This document shows, one piece after another, positions 18,024 through 25,769 of a DNA stretch of 64,000 nt. How positions within the stretch are numbered: the stretch's first letter is position 1; each line of letters opens with the position of its first letter. Under the pieces are notes generated by a model, which was not told the DNA's origin, did not search any database, and was given only the letters and a program-made list of their open reading frames with translations. Both the position numbers and the translations under genes were made by a program. This DNA is from Planococcus sp. APC 4015 (GTDB taxonomy: Bacteria > Actinomycetota > Actinomycetes > Actinomycetales > Microbacteriaceae): positions 124,001-188,000 of the forward strand of contig JASDDH010000001.1 of the NCBI GenBank assembly GCA_030407505.1, in the 5' to 3' direction.

Positions 18024-18731
18024 ATGTGCGGTCGCTTCGTCGTTGCCAGTGCCCAGGACGAACTCGTCGGCGTCCTGCGTGTCGATGTGGTCGGCGACGA
18101 GCTCCCCCCGCCGTCGTACAACATCGCCCCCACCTCCACGGTGTCGATCGTGCTCGACTCGATGAAGACCGATCTGCCCACCCGGCGGCTCGAACCGGCG
18201 CGCTGGGGTCTCGTGCCCGGCTGGGCCAAAGACCCCAAGATCGGGGTGCGGGCATTCAACGCCCGTTCGGAGGAGCTCGAGGACAAGCCGATGTTCCGCG
18301 GCGCCCTGGCCAAGCGTCGCGCGGTGGTGCCGGCATCCGGGTACTACGAGTGGAAGACCGGCGACGGCGTCAAGACACCGCACTACATCCACCCCGCAGA
18401 TGGCGGGCCCATGCTCTTCGCCGGGCTGTACGAGTGGTGGAAGGACCCCGAGAAGGCCGACGACGACCCTGATCGCTGGCTGCTCAGCTTCACGATCCTC
18501 ACGCGCGACTCGATCGGGCGCCTGGGCTCGATCCACGACCGCATGCCGCTGTTCCTGGATGCCGATCACGCCGACGCGTGGCTCGATCCGACCACCGACA
18601 ACGTGCGCGACGTGCTCGACGCCGCGATCGACGCGGCTCCGGCGGTCGCAGACACGCTCGACGACCACGTCGTTTCGCCCGCGGTCGGCAACGTGCGCAA
18701 CAACTCCCCCGAGCTCATCGAGCCCGCGTAG
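18024..18731 (+). CDS. SOS response-associated peptidase, YedK/HMCES family
   Basis: A 235-residue SRAP-domain protein that shields abasic sites in single-stranded DNA by a thiazolidine crosslink through Cys2. The sequence begins MCGRFVVAS, so Cys2 becomes N-terminal after Met removal. Further active-site residues are Asn in FNARSEEL (near residue 76), Glu in ASGYYEWK (near residue 110) and His in SIHDRMPLFL (near residue 174). All key residues are present and the length is normal. The leaderless-type start fixes the Met before Cys2 exactly. It is followed 16 bp later by the unassigned gene at 18748, which has its own -10. Confidence 0.93.
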   Translation: MCGRFVVASAQDELVGVLRVDVVGDELPPPSYNIAPTSTVSIVLDSMKTDLPTRRLEPARWGLVPGWAKDPKIGVRAFNARSEELEDKPMFRGALAKRRAVVPASGYYEWKTGDGVKTPHYIHPADGGPMLFAGLYEWWKDPEKADDDPDRWLLSFTILTRDSIGRLGSIHDRMPLFLDADHADAWLDPTTDNVRDVLDAAIDAAPAVADTLDDHVVSPAVGNVRNNSPELIEPA

Positions 18732-18735
18732 CGCC

Positions 18736-18741
18736 TATCCT
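18736..18741 (+). promoter_or_regulatory. Leaderless -10 for the gene at 18748
   Basis: TATCCT, six bases, then the GTG at 18748. Confidence 0.58.
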
Positions 18742-18747
18742 CGAACG

Positions 18748-19617
18748 GTGTCTCTGCTCGCCGAATCCCCCGTGCGGCTCTCGCCGCGGGAATGGCGAGA
18801 GCTCGAGGCCGCCCACCACTACCGCGCCGACGATCTGACAGCCGCACATCGCGCGCGGGCGTCACGCCACGAGCGCCACCCGGTCGAGGACTTCCTGTTC
18901 ACGTACTACTCGTACAAGCCCGCTGTCCTGCGCCGCTGGCATGCCGGTGAGGGCGTGGTGCTCTCCGACGCCGCCGAGCGCGCCGGGTGGCGCTGGTACG
19001 CGCCGGGAGCCGATCCCGGCTCGGTCCACGTCGACGGCGTGTCCTTCCGCGCCGAGCGCTCACTCCTCGTCGCCGGCGTCTCGCGCATCCTGCGGGCGAC
19101 GGCGGGTCGGGCTGCAGGTTTCGGCTGCTTCGGGCTCCACGAGTGGGCGATGGTCTACCGTCAGCACGAGAACCGGCATCCCGAACCTCTTCGTCTCGGA
19201 CGCCGCGGCACCGATGACGTCGTCGAAGCGCATGATCTGCGGTGCACGCACTTCGACGCGTTCCGCTTCTTCACGCCCGATGCGGTGCCGCTCAATCGGG
19301 ATCGGCCCACGCGTGACGCGCAGTCCGCGCTCGAGCAGCCCGGTTGCCTGCACGCGGGCATGGACCTGTACAAGTGGTCGATCAAGCTCACGCCGCTGCT
19401 GCCGGGCGATCTCGTGCTCGATGCGTTCGAGCTCGCGCGCGACATCCGCACGCTCGACATGCGCGCATCGCCGTACGACCTCACCGCCTGGGGCTATGAA
19501 CCGGTGGCGATCGAGACACCGGAGGGCAAGGCCGAGTACGTGCGCGCGCAGCGGGGCTTCTCCGAGCGCGGGCAGGTCATCAGAGCCCGGATGCTGTCGC
19601 TCCTGGACGGCGACTGA
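18748..19617 (+). CDS. Conserved actinobacterial protein, often labelled 3-methyladenine DNA glycosylase
   Basis: A 289-residue soluble protein from a GTG start supported by TATCCT six bases upstream. Homologues in actinobacteria carry the name 3-methyladenine DNA glycosylase in automatic annotation. I see no helix-hairpin-helix plus Asp signature of AlkA, nor the zinc ligands of Tag, so that name is unsupported here. Striking conserved-looking motifs are RHPVEDFLFTYYSYKP, FGCFGLHEWAMVY, THFDAFRFFT and GCLHAGMDLYKWSIKL. Its many His and Asp residues suggest a metal- or nucleotide-handling enzyme. The position next to yedK hints at DNA repair. The stop abuts that of the convergent GH3 gene with no spacer. 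Confidence 0.7.
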   Translation: MSLLAESPVRLSPREWRELEAAHHYRADDLTAAHRARASRHERHPVEDFLFTYYSYKPAVLRRWHAGEGVVLSDAAERAGWRWYAPGADPGSVHVDGVSFRAERSLLVAGVSRILRATAGRAAGFGCFGLHEWAMVYRQHENRHPEPLRLGRRGTDDVVEAHDLRCTHFDAFRFFTPDAVPLNRDRPTRDAQSALEQPGCLHAGMDLYKWSIKLTPLLPGDLVLDAFELARDIRTLDMRASPYDLTAWGYEPVAIETPEGKAEYVRAQRGFSERGQVIRARMLSLLDGD

Positions 19618-20817
19618 TCACCCGACCGGTGCGCATTCCCCGCACGGCATGAGCCCGCGACCCTCGGCGGCGAGCCGCAGACGCAGTTCGACGACGCGCT
19701 GGACGGCGTCGTCGAGACGCGTCGCGGGGAGCGTTCCGGTCTCGACGGCCACGACGATCCCGTCGATGATGCGGGGGGCCGACTCGGCGTTCGAGAACAT
19801 GACGGCGAGCACCATGTCGTTCCCCGCGCGGAGGGCGCTCACCGCATTGGCCACCGGATCCCCGTATGCGGGATCACCAGACGCCTGCAGCATGCCCAGG
19901 TCGTCGGTGATCGCGACGCCGTCGAACCCGAGCTCGTCGCGCGCGATGCGGTGCCATTCGCTCGACAGCGACGCCGGGGCCGAGTCGACGGCCGTGTACG
20001 CGAGGTGACCGTACATGAGGAGTTCGGCACCGGCGTCGATCCCGGCGCGGAACGGCATCCCGTCGGCGGCCTGCCACTGGTCCTTCGACATGCCCGTCGC
20101 CGGGATGCCGACGTGGGAGTCGCCGGGTGCGGCACCGTGCCCGGGAAAGTGCTTGAGCGTCGTCAGCACCGAGCCGGATTCGCCCTCGACGGCCGCGCCG
20201 ACGTGGTCGGCTCCCGATGCCGGACCGGTGCCGAGCGCGCGTCGGAAGATGAACGACGAGTCATCGGCGGTGACGTCGGCGACGACGCCGAAGTTGACCC
20301 CGATGCCGGCTCGCTGCACGAGTGCCGCTCGCCCCGCGAAGGCATCCCGTGTCGCGTCGGCCGGCTGATCCTTCAGCACGCGCGCCGAGGGGAATCCGTC
20401 CCACGGCAGGCGTGAGACGTCGCCGCCCTCCTGGTCCACCGCGATCAGCGGCGGCAGCGCCGTGTCCAGAGTCATGCCCGCCGTCAGCGCCCGCAGCTCG
20501 GCTTCTGTGGCGGGGATGTTCGCACCCATCAGGATGAACCCGCCGAGTCCGGTCGACTCCATGTACGCCCGCACCGGCGCGGCATCCGCGGTCGGGATGT
20601 GACCCATGACGACGGCAGCCGCCTTGTCGCGGAGTGTCATCGCCTCGACACGGGCGGCGGCGTCTGCCGCGAGGTCGTCGCCCGAGCCTGCTTCGACGAC
20701 GACCCGGCCGGCGGTCTCGACCTCGTCGGCGCCACCCCGGGCGGCTGACGGCACGCCGAGCGCGACGCACACCAGCGCGGCGACCGCGATGGCCCCCGCT
20801 CGACCGGCCGTCGTAAC
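19618..20817 (-). CDS. Glycoside hydrolase family 3 protein, start codon apparently lost
   Basis: Secreted or membrane-linked beta-N-acetylhexosaminidase-like GH3 enzyme, probably acting on cell-wall sugars. Landmarks are VDQEGGDVSRLPW, LTTLKHFPGHGAAPGDSHVG (the NagZ-type KHFPGHG plus Asp-x-His loop) and the nucleophile Asp in GFDGVAITDDLGM. A signal-like segment (AGAIAVAALVCVALGVP) precedes the catalytic domain. The natural start for a complete signal peptide would be at 20817, but that codon reads GTT. A change of base 20815 to C would make GTG and simultaneously a TGA stop for the upstream metallopeptidase. As written, the next in-frame starts (GTG at 20772 or 20754, ATG at 20640) truncate or delete the signal peptide. 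Catalytic domain otherwise intact. Confidence 0.8.
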   Translation of the reverse strand, partial: VTTAGRAGAIAVAALVCVALGVPSAARGGADEVETAGRVVVEAGSGDDLAADAAARVEAMTLRDKAAAVVMGHIPTADAAPVRAYMESTGLGGFILMGANIPATEAELRALTAGMTLDTALPPLIAVDQEGGDVSRLPWDGFPSARVLKDQPADATRDAFAGRAALVQRAGIGVNFGVVADVTADDSSFIFRRALGTGPASGADHVGAAVEGESGSVLTTLKHFPGHGAAPGDSHVGIPATGMSKDQWQAADGMPFRAGIDAGAELLMYGHLAYTAVDSAPASLSSEWHRIARDELGFDGVAITDDLGMLQASGDPAYGDPVANAVSALRAGNDMVLAVMFSNAESAPRIIDGIVVAVETGTLPATRLDDAVQRVVELRLRLAAEGRGLMPCGECAPVG

Positions 20818-21899
20818 GTCGCCTCGGCGGGCGGGGCGAAGACCAGCGCGAACTGCTCGTCTTTCGTCAGCGGCGCCTTCGTGACGATGTCGTGGATGAA
20901 GCCGAGCTTGCGCTTGACGGGTCCCGAGATGTCGAACGGATAGAGATCGCCGAAGCCCATCGCCCGGTTGATGCGGTTGAACGCCTCCGACATCCACTCC
21001 CAGTCGTTCAGCACCCGCTGGACGGGTTCGTCGCGGTACGACTCGAGCGGGATCACGTCGGTGTCGCGCAAGCTCATCACCGCCGCATCGAGATGGATGC
21101 CGATGGCCGCAGCGGTCTGGAGGGTACCGGTGATGTGCAGGTAGTGCGCGAAGGTCTCGGCGAAATCCTCCCACGGGTGCATCGTGGCGTACTCCGAGAT
21201 GAACGACATGTGCCAGTCGCTCGGAGCACCGGTGGCGTAGTGGCGTGCGATGGCATCCTGGTAGCTCTGGCGCTCGTCCCCGAACAGCTCTCGGCACCGG
21301 GTCCACTCCGCATCATCGCGCAGCAGGACGTTCTGGTAGTAGTGGCCCACCTCGTGACGCAGGTGACCGAGCATCGTGCGGTAGGGCTCGCCCAGCCGGA
21401 TGCGCAGGGCTTCCCGACGATCATCGAGGCTCTCGGCCAGATCGAGCGAGATGATCCCGTTGGCGTGCCCGATCGACACCCGCTTGCCGTCGCTGAGGCT
21501 CGACAGCAGATCGAAGCCGAGTCCGCCATCCCGCACATCCCACGGGACGATGGGCAGGCCCAGTTCGCCGAGCTGAAGGATCAGGCGACGCTTGGCCTCT
21601 TCTGTCTTGGCGAGCTTCTCGAGGGCGACGGTGTCGGCCGACGGCGGGCGCGTGCGGGTCAGCCGGCACGAGAAGCACCGCCCGGCGGGGGCGTTCTCCC
21701 AGACGAGCCAGTTGCAGTCCCATTCTCGATTCGAGCAGGTGTACCAGGTCGACCCGTCGATCACGACGCGACCGTTGCGGATGCCGTGGAATCGGCGACT
21801 CATCAGGTGGTAGCCGAGCTCGGAATCACAGGACGGACACACGAGCGTGTCGAGGTAGACGAACCGGCGACAGTGCGGGCAGCGGGGCTGAGAGCTCAC
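20637..21899 (-). CDS. Putative zinc-binding metallopeptidase, reads through past its usual end
   Basis: The open frame gives 420 residues. An N-terminal zinc ribbon has CPHCRRF, CPSC, then CSN and CFSC pairs. The peptidase domain has the HExxH motif in LRHEVGHYYQNVL (near residue 186) and a downstream Glu in PWEDFAETFAHY, as in the putative zinc-binding metallopeptidase family (COG4307-like). The family-like part ends at about residue 361 (VFAPPAEAT). The last 59 residues are low-complexity Arg/Ser/Pro and overlap the GH3 coding region in another frame, so they look like readthrough after a lost stop at 20814-20816. The GTG start has TACGGT six bases upstream. Confidence 0.82.
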   Translation of the reverse strand: MSSQPRCPHCRRFVYLDTLVCPSCDSELGYHLMSRRFHGIRNGRVVIDGSTWYTCSNREWDCNWLVWENAPAGRCFSCRLTRTRPPSADTVALEKLAKTEEAKRRLILQLGELGLPIVPWDVRDGGLGFDLLSSLSDGKRVSIGHANGIISLDLAESLDDRREALRIRLGEPYRTMLGHLRHEVGHYYQNVLLRDDAEWTRCRELFGDERQSYQDAIARHYATGAPSDWHMSFISEYATMHPWEDFAETFAHYLHITGTLQTAAAIGIHLDAAVMSLRDTDVIPLESYRDEPVQRVLNDWEWMSEAFNRINRAMGFGDLYPFDISGPVKRKLGFIHDIVTKAPLTKDEQFALVFAPPAEATLRRPVERGPSRSPRWCASRSACRQPPGVAPTRSRPPAGSSSKQARATTSRQTPPPVSRR

Positions 21900-21905
21900 G
21901 TTCTC

Positions 21906-21911
21906 ACCGTA
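21906..21911 (-). promoter_or_regulatory. Leaderless -10 for the metallopeptidase
   Basis: TACGGT on the minus strand, six bases before the GTG at 21899. Confidence 0.55.
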
Positions 21912-21923
21912 GCGCTCGGGACT

Positions 21924-23069
21924 TCACGAGGAGGTCAGTGGCAGCCTGAGAAGGAGGTCGTCGCCTTCTCGCGGCGCCCCGCGACCGTCGGAATTGTTCG
22001 TGAGCACCCAGAGCGTCCCGTCAGGCGCGGCGACGGCGTCGCGCAGGCGGCCCTGACCGTCGAACGCGGCGTCTTTCGCGCCGGTGGTCGTGTCGTAGTA
22101 CCAGAGCCGCTCTCCGCGGAGTCCGGTCACGAACACCGTGTCTCCCACGGCCGCGACTCCGCTCGGGCTCAGCTCCGCCGTCGTCCACGTGGCCACCGGG
22201 GTCGTGAACGCGGGGTCGTCGCTGTCTCCTTCGACGAGCGGCCAGCCGTAGTTGCCGCCCTGCTCGATGAGGTTGAGCTCGTCCCACGTGTTCTGCCCGA
22301 ACTCGCTGGCCCACATGCGGCCGTCGGCCGTCCAGGCGATCCCCTGCACGTTCCGGTGACCGTAGGAGAACACCTCGTTGCCGAACGGGTTCCCGGGTGC
22401 GGATTCGCCGTCGGAAGTCAGCCGCAGGATCTTTCCGCCGAGCGCCGTCGGATCCTGCGCGGCATCCCGGATCTGCGCGTCGCCCGTCGTGACATACAGG
22501 AAGCCGTCGGGTCCGAACGCGATGCGGCCTCCATTGTGGGTGTTCGCGCGCGGGATGCCCGAGAACACCACCTCGGCCTCGCCGAGGCTGTGCGCACCCG
22601 GCGTGCCGTCGAGCGGCATCTGCACCACGCGGTTGTCGTCGGCTGCCCCGTGGTACGCGTACAGCCGGCCCTCGTGGAGCGCCAGGCCGTGCAGCCCGGA
22701 CTCGCCGCCCGAGACGACGCCGGGTACGACTCCCGCTTCGCGCACGGTGCCATCGGGTGCGAGTTCACGCACGACGCCCGAGTCGCGTTCCGAGATCAGC
22801 GCTCCGCCGCCCTCCAGAGGGACGACCGACCACGGCGCGGCGAGACATCTCGCCAAGGCGGAGGGTTCTCCGCCGACGCGCCAGACGCCCGCGGCGTCGA
22901 CCGTCGGCGAGGGCGCCGTGGTGGTCGGCGGTGCCGACGTCGGGACTGCCGCCGGCGCCGCACCCGCGCACCCGGATGCCGCCGCCAGCACCGTCACGAG
23001 GACGAGGCCCGCCGTGACGATTCTCCGCGGACGTCGCGGGCCGGCATCCCGTCTCGGATTCACACGCAT
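21924..23069 (-). CDS. PQQ-dependent sugar dehydrogenase-like lipoprotein
   Basis: A 381-residue protein of the glucose/sorbosone dehydrogenase (soluble GDH-like) beta-propeller family. The N-terminus has basic residues, a hydrophobic stretch and the lipobox AASGC, so it is a lipoprotein anchored outside the membrane. A Thr/Pro-rich linker follows. Propeller motifs are GLHGLALHEGRLYAYH, NTHNGGRIAFGPDGFLYV, SYGHRNVQGIAW, MWASEFGQNTWDELN and GGNYGWPLVEGD, including the conserved catalytic-type His. The start at 23069 is chosen because it puts arginines directly before the lipobox signal; further in-frame upstream starts add an unlikely extension. The real substrate and cofactor use are unknown. 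Confidence 0.88.
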   Translation of the reverse strand: MRVNPRRDAGPRRPRRIVTAGLVLVTVLAAASGCAGAAPAAVPTSAPPTTTAPSPTVDAAGVWRVGGEPSALARCLAAPWSVVPLEGGGALISERDSGVVRELAPDGTVREAGVVPGVVSGGESGLHGLALHEGRLYAYHGAADDNRVVQMPLDGTPGAHSLGEAEVVFSGIPRANTHNGGRIAFGPDGFLYVTTGDAQIRDAAQDPTALGGKILRLTSDGESAPGNPFGNEVFSYGHRNVQGIAWTADGRMWASEFGQNTWDELNLIEQGGNYGWPLVEGDSDDPAFTTPVATWTTAELSPSGVAAVGDTVFVTGLRGERLWYYDTTTGAKDAAFDGQGRLRDAVAAPDGTLWVLTNNSDGRGAPREGDDLLLRLPLTSS

Positions 23070-23194
23070 GGATCCAGGCTCACCCAGGGGCTCGTGACGC
23101 ACAAGCCGCAGGGCGTGGGAGTCCCCTGTGAAGGACAGACGACGGTCAGCGCGAGACATCCAGATGCGCATCGCGATGCTGCCGATGACGGCTG

Positions 23195-23227
23195 AAAAGG
23201 CGAAACGCCCCTCGAGGGGGCGTTCGC
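23195..23227 (-). terminator. Terminator after tRNA-Ala
   Basis: Eleven paired bases with one bulged base, a five-base loop and a T-rich tract (CTTTTC) read on the minus strand, just downstream of the tRNA gene. Confidence 0.75.
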
Positions 23228-23232
23228 ATCGG

Positions 23233-23305
23233 TGGACCTGAGGGGACTCGAACCCCTGACCCCCTGCATGCCATGCAGGTGCGCTACCAGCTGCGCCACA
23301 GGCCC
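23233..23305 (-). tRNA. tRNA-Ala (GGC)
   Basis: A 73-base cloverleaf on the minus strand. The acceptor stem is GGGCCTG with CAGGTCC, the D stem GCGC with GCGC. The anticodon stem CCTGC/GCAGG encloses loop ATGGCAT, so the anticodon is GGC. The T stem AGGGG/CCCCT has loop TTCGAGT and the discriminator is A. CCA is not encoded. Confidence 0.95.
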
Positions 23306-23310
23306 GAAAT

Positions 23311-23328
23311 CGTTCCCTCGTGGGAACG
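23311..23328 (-). terminator. Hairpin between rsfS and tRNA-Ala
   Basis: The perfect seven-base-pair palindrome CGTTCCC-TCGT-GGGAACG lies between the rsfS stop and the tRNA 5' end. It may end the nadD-rsfS transcript or be a processing site for a joint transcript. Confidence 0.45.
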
Positions 23329-23377
23329 AGGCAACTCCGAAAGCCTACTACACGCCACGGAGTGCGCCCAACCGCGG

Positions 23378-23755
23378 TCAGTCCGCAGCGGTGTGCTCCG
23401 GGAGCACGATGGGCACCACGGGGCAGTCCTTCCAGAGACGCTCGAGGCCGTAGTAGATGCGCTCCTCCTCGTGGAAGACGTGCACGACGAGGTCACCGAA
23501 ATCCAGAAGCACCCACCGGGACTCGGCACGTCCTTCGCGACGCAGACGCTTGTGCCCTGCCTCGAGGAGCTTCTCCTCGATGTCGTCGGCGATGGCGGCG
23601 ACGTTGCGTTCGTTGCGACCCGTGACGAGCAGGAAGATGTCGACGAGCGGAAGCGGGCCCGACACGTCGAGCGCGACGAAGTCCTCTCCGCCCTTGGCGT
23701 CGGCTGCCGCGGCGGCGATCTGCGCCATCTCGCGGGCCTGGTCTGTGGCTGTCAT
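23378..23755 (-). CDS. rsfS: Ribosomal silencing factor RsfS
   Basis: A 125-residue protein of the RsfS/Iojap family that binds L14 and blocks subunit joining when nutrients run low. Landmarks are GGEDFVALDVSGPLPLVDIF, FLLVTGRNERNVAAIADDIE, SRWVLLDFGDLVVHVF and HEEERIYYGLERLW. The start at 23755 ([10 protein letters not shown]) overlaps the upstream stop as TGATG, showing translational coupling. Order nadD - membrane protein - rsfS matches the common nadD/rsfS linkage. Confidence 0.95.
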   Translation of the reverse strand: MTATDQAREMAQIAAAAADAKGGEDFVALDVSGPLPLVDIFLLVTGRNERNVAAIADDIEEKLLEAGHKRLRREGRAESRWVLLDFGDLVVHVFHEEERIYYGLERLWKDCPVVPIVLPEHTAAD

Positions 23756-24888
23756 CACAGCACTCCTGTCGTGAAAGCGAGAACGAGGACGCCGACGAGC
23801 GCCAGCGCGAGCGCGCCGGCCGTGATCGCCAGCCACAGCATGAGCCTGCTGCCCTTTTCGGGAGCCGGCGGCCTGATGACATCGCCCGCTCCCTTGACCG
23901 TGCTGATCGCGGCGCTGGCGGCGATCGGTGTCGGAGACGAATGCGCCGGCAGTTCACCGTCGACCAGCACGGCGTCGGTCTCCTTGCCGTCGGCGGTGCC
24001 GAGGGCGTGACCGGTCGAGCCGAGACCCTCCGGAAGGTTGAACGTGCCCGTGATGATGATCTCGCCGGTCGCGTTGACGGGAGAGATCATCGGCATGTCG
24101 GCGGCACCCTGCGAGAGGATGAGCGCGTTGGGCGTCCCGATCGATCCGGTGCTCCCCTGCGCGAGCAGCTGGTCGAACGACGGCGGAAGATCGATCTCGA
24201 CGGGTTCTCCGGCGATCACCGCGGCACCGAGCTTCGGGCTCACGACGGCGCGGTCGGACTCGTCCTCCGGAACGCGGTCCTCCTCATCGACGGCATCGTC
24301 GAGGTCGTCGTCTTCGAGCACGGCGACGACGTGGTCATCGGAGGCCTGTGTCTCGTCGTCGTCCCGCCCGGGCACGACACTGATCGGCTCCGGCGCCCAG
24401 ACCGCCGGCTCGTCCGTCGATTCCGTCGGCTCGTCCGTCGGGCTCGTCGGCTCGGGCGCGAAGATCCGAGGCGCGGCACCCGCTGTCGCCGCAGCGTGCG
24501 CCGCCGCGACGTCGGGGGTGATGACGGGAACGGATGCCGTGCGGATGCGCTCCTGCTGGCGGGCTTGGCGGCGTGTGAGCGGCGACACGCCGAGGTCGAC
24601 CGATGCGTCGGCGATCGGCGCGGCGCCGACGACAGACGGTGCCGCCGGCCGCGGGAGCGGCGCCTCGGGCGGCTGCTCGTCGGCAACCGGCGCGTCGGGC
24701 TGCTCGTCGGCAACCGGCGCGTCGGGCTGCTCGGCCTCGCTCTGCTCCACGCCTTCGGCCTGCTCGGCGGGCGGGGCGACGAACGGCACGGCGCCTGCGG
24801 TGATGACGGGTGTCGCACCGGTGTTGCGGATCTCCCGCAGCTGCTTCCGGGTCAGCGGTGGGGTGTCCGGCTGCTCAGGTGATGTCAT
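23755..24888 (-). CDS. Hypothetical membrane-anchored acidic protein between nadD and rsfS
   Basis: A 377-residue protein of unknown function. The N-terminus [18 protein letters not shown] contains a TRKQLREIR motif that recurs as [15 protein letters not shown] near residue 115. A low-complexity Pro/Glu/Ala region carries a perfect repeat DAPVADEQP twice, encoded by a 27-bp tandem DNA repeat. A long acidic middle ([19 protein letters not shown]) and a Gly/Thr-rich segment follow. A single C-terminal transmembrane helix (about residues 348-372) ends the protein. Topology suggests a tail-anchored cytosolic protein. The start overlaps the nadD stop by 4 bp, so expression is coupled to nadD and rsfS. 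Confidence 0.75.
   Translation of the reverse strand: MTSPEQPDTPPLTRKQLREIRNTGATPVITAGAVPFVAPPAEQAEGVEQSEAEQPDAPVADEQPDAPVADEQPPEAPLPRPAAPSVVGAAPIADASVDLGVSPLTRRQARQQERIRTASVPVITPDVAAAHAAATAGAAPRIFAPEPTSPTDEPTESTDEPAVWAPEPISVVPGRDDDETQASDDHVVAVLEDDDLDDAVDEEDRVPEDESDRAVVSPKLGAAVIAGEPVEIDLPPSFDQLLAQGSTGSIGTPNALILSQGAADMPMISPVNATGEIIITGTFNLPEGLGSTGHALGTADGKETDAVLVDGELPAHSSPTPIAASAAISTVKGAGDVIRPPAPEKGSRLMLWLAITAGALALALVGVLVLAFTTGVL
24671..24733. repeat. 27-bp tandem repeat, 2.3 copies
   Basis: Two perfect copies of a 27-bp unit (24671-24697 and 24698-24724), plus the first nine bases of a third, sit in frame in the gene at 23755-24888. They encode the repeated nonapeptide DAPVADEQP. Copy number could vary by replication slippage without a frameshift. 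Confidence 0.9.
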
Positions 24889-25481
24889 TCCTTGCTCCGG
24901 TAGAGGTGGTGCTTGGCAATGTATTGGACGACCCCGTCGGGGACGAGGTACCACACGGGGTTCCCGCTGCGCACACGCTCACGGCAATCCGTGGACGAGA
25001 TCGCCAGCGCGGGGATCTCGAGCAGGCTCACGTCCTCGGTCGGCAGTCCGGCAGTGCTGAGCACGTGACCGGGTCGCGAGACGGCGACGAAGTGGGCGAG
25101 GTCCCACAACTCATCATGGTCCCTCCAACTGAGAATCTGCGCTATTGCGTCCGCCCCGGTGATGAAGACGAACTCGGCATCGGGACGCTGGCGCTTGAGA
25201 TCCTTCAGCGTGTCGATCGTGTAGGTCGGTCCGTCACGGTCGATGTCGACGCGACTGACGGTGAACTGCGGGTTGGATGCCGTGGCGATCACCGTCATCA
25301 GATAGCGGTGCTCGGCCTCGGTGACGACGCCCTTCTGCCACGGCTGGCCGGTGGGGACGAACACCACCTCATCGAGATCGAACGACTGCGCGACCTCACT
25401 GGCTGCGACGAGGTGACCGTGATGGACGGGATCGAACGTCCCACCCATGACCCCGATCCTGGGGGCTCGCGTCACCGACAT
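24885..25481 (-). CDS. nadD: Nicotinate-nucleotide adenylyltransferase
   Basis: Makes deamido-NAD from nicotinate mononucleotide and ATP; 198 residues, typical length. The nucleotidyltransferase motif [19 protein letters not shown] is at residues 9-27 with the (H/T)xGH signature. [10 protein letters not shown] is the substrate loop. The C-terminal [13 protein letters not shown] is the usual ISSTxIR motif in slightly altered form. The ATG start gives [10 protein letters not shown]. It overlaps the following gene by 4 bp and lies 11 bp after the small membrane protein gene. Confidence 0.95.
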   Translation of the reverse strand: MSVTRAPRIGVMGGTFDPVHHGHLVAASEVAQSFDLDEVVFVPTGQPWQKGVVTEAEHRYLMTVIATASNPQFTVSRVDIDRDGPTYTIDTLKDLKRQRPDAEFVFITGADAIAQILSWRDHDELWDLAHFVAVSRPGHVLSTAGLPTEDVSLLEIPALAISSTDCRERVRSGNPVWYLVPDGVVQYIAKHHLYRSKE

Positions 25482-25492
25482 ACGGTCGCGGC

Positions 25493-25714
25493 CTAGTGGC
25501 CGTGCCCGCTGTGCTGGACGTCGTCGGCGTGCGCCTTGGCGTACGCGTCGGCCTTGTGCGCGTGGCGGTTGGCGACGTTGCGATACGAGGCCGTGACGAG
25601 CGCGAGGGCGGCGAAGACGATGACCGCCACGATGCCGTAGCCGACCGTCTCGAGCGCGACGTTGCCGTGCTCGCCCTCTTCGGCGACGGCAGCGAGAAGC
25701 GTGGCGATGGTCAT
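25493..25714 (-). CDS. Small single-span membrane protein with His-rich tail
   Basis: 73 residues, not recognised. A short N-terminal amphipathic part is followed by one transmembrane helix at about residues 25-43 ([20 protein letters not shown]). The cytosolic tail is rich in His, Ala and Lys and ends DVQHSGHGH. The tail could bind a metal ion, but that is inference only. A GGAG site lies eight bases before the ATG, and TAAACT (25759-25764) can serve as -10. Likely first gene of the nadD unit, 11 bp before nadD. Confidence 0.75.
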   Translation of the reverse strand: MTIATLLAAVAEEGEHGNVALETVGYGIVAVIVFAALALVTASYRNVANRHAHKADAYAKAHADDVQHSGHGH

Positions 25715-25758
25715 TCGTGCTCCGTTCGGGTTGCGGTCCTGTTCCCAGGCGCTCGATC

Positions 25759-25764
25759 AGTTTA
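25759..25764 (-). promoter_or_regulatory. Candidate -10 for the nadD operon
   Basis: TAAACT on the minus strand, 45 bp before the small membrane protein start; predicted leader about 40 nt with a GGAG ribosome-binding site. Confidence 0.45.
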
Positions 25765-25769
25765 GGTGG

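Noticed and set aside
19612-19620. TGATCA at the convergent stop-to-stop junction as a regulatory site
   Set aside because: Six-base palindrome formed simply by two abutting TGA stop codons on opposite strands.
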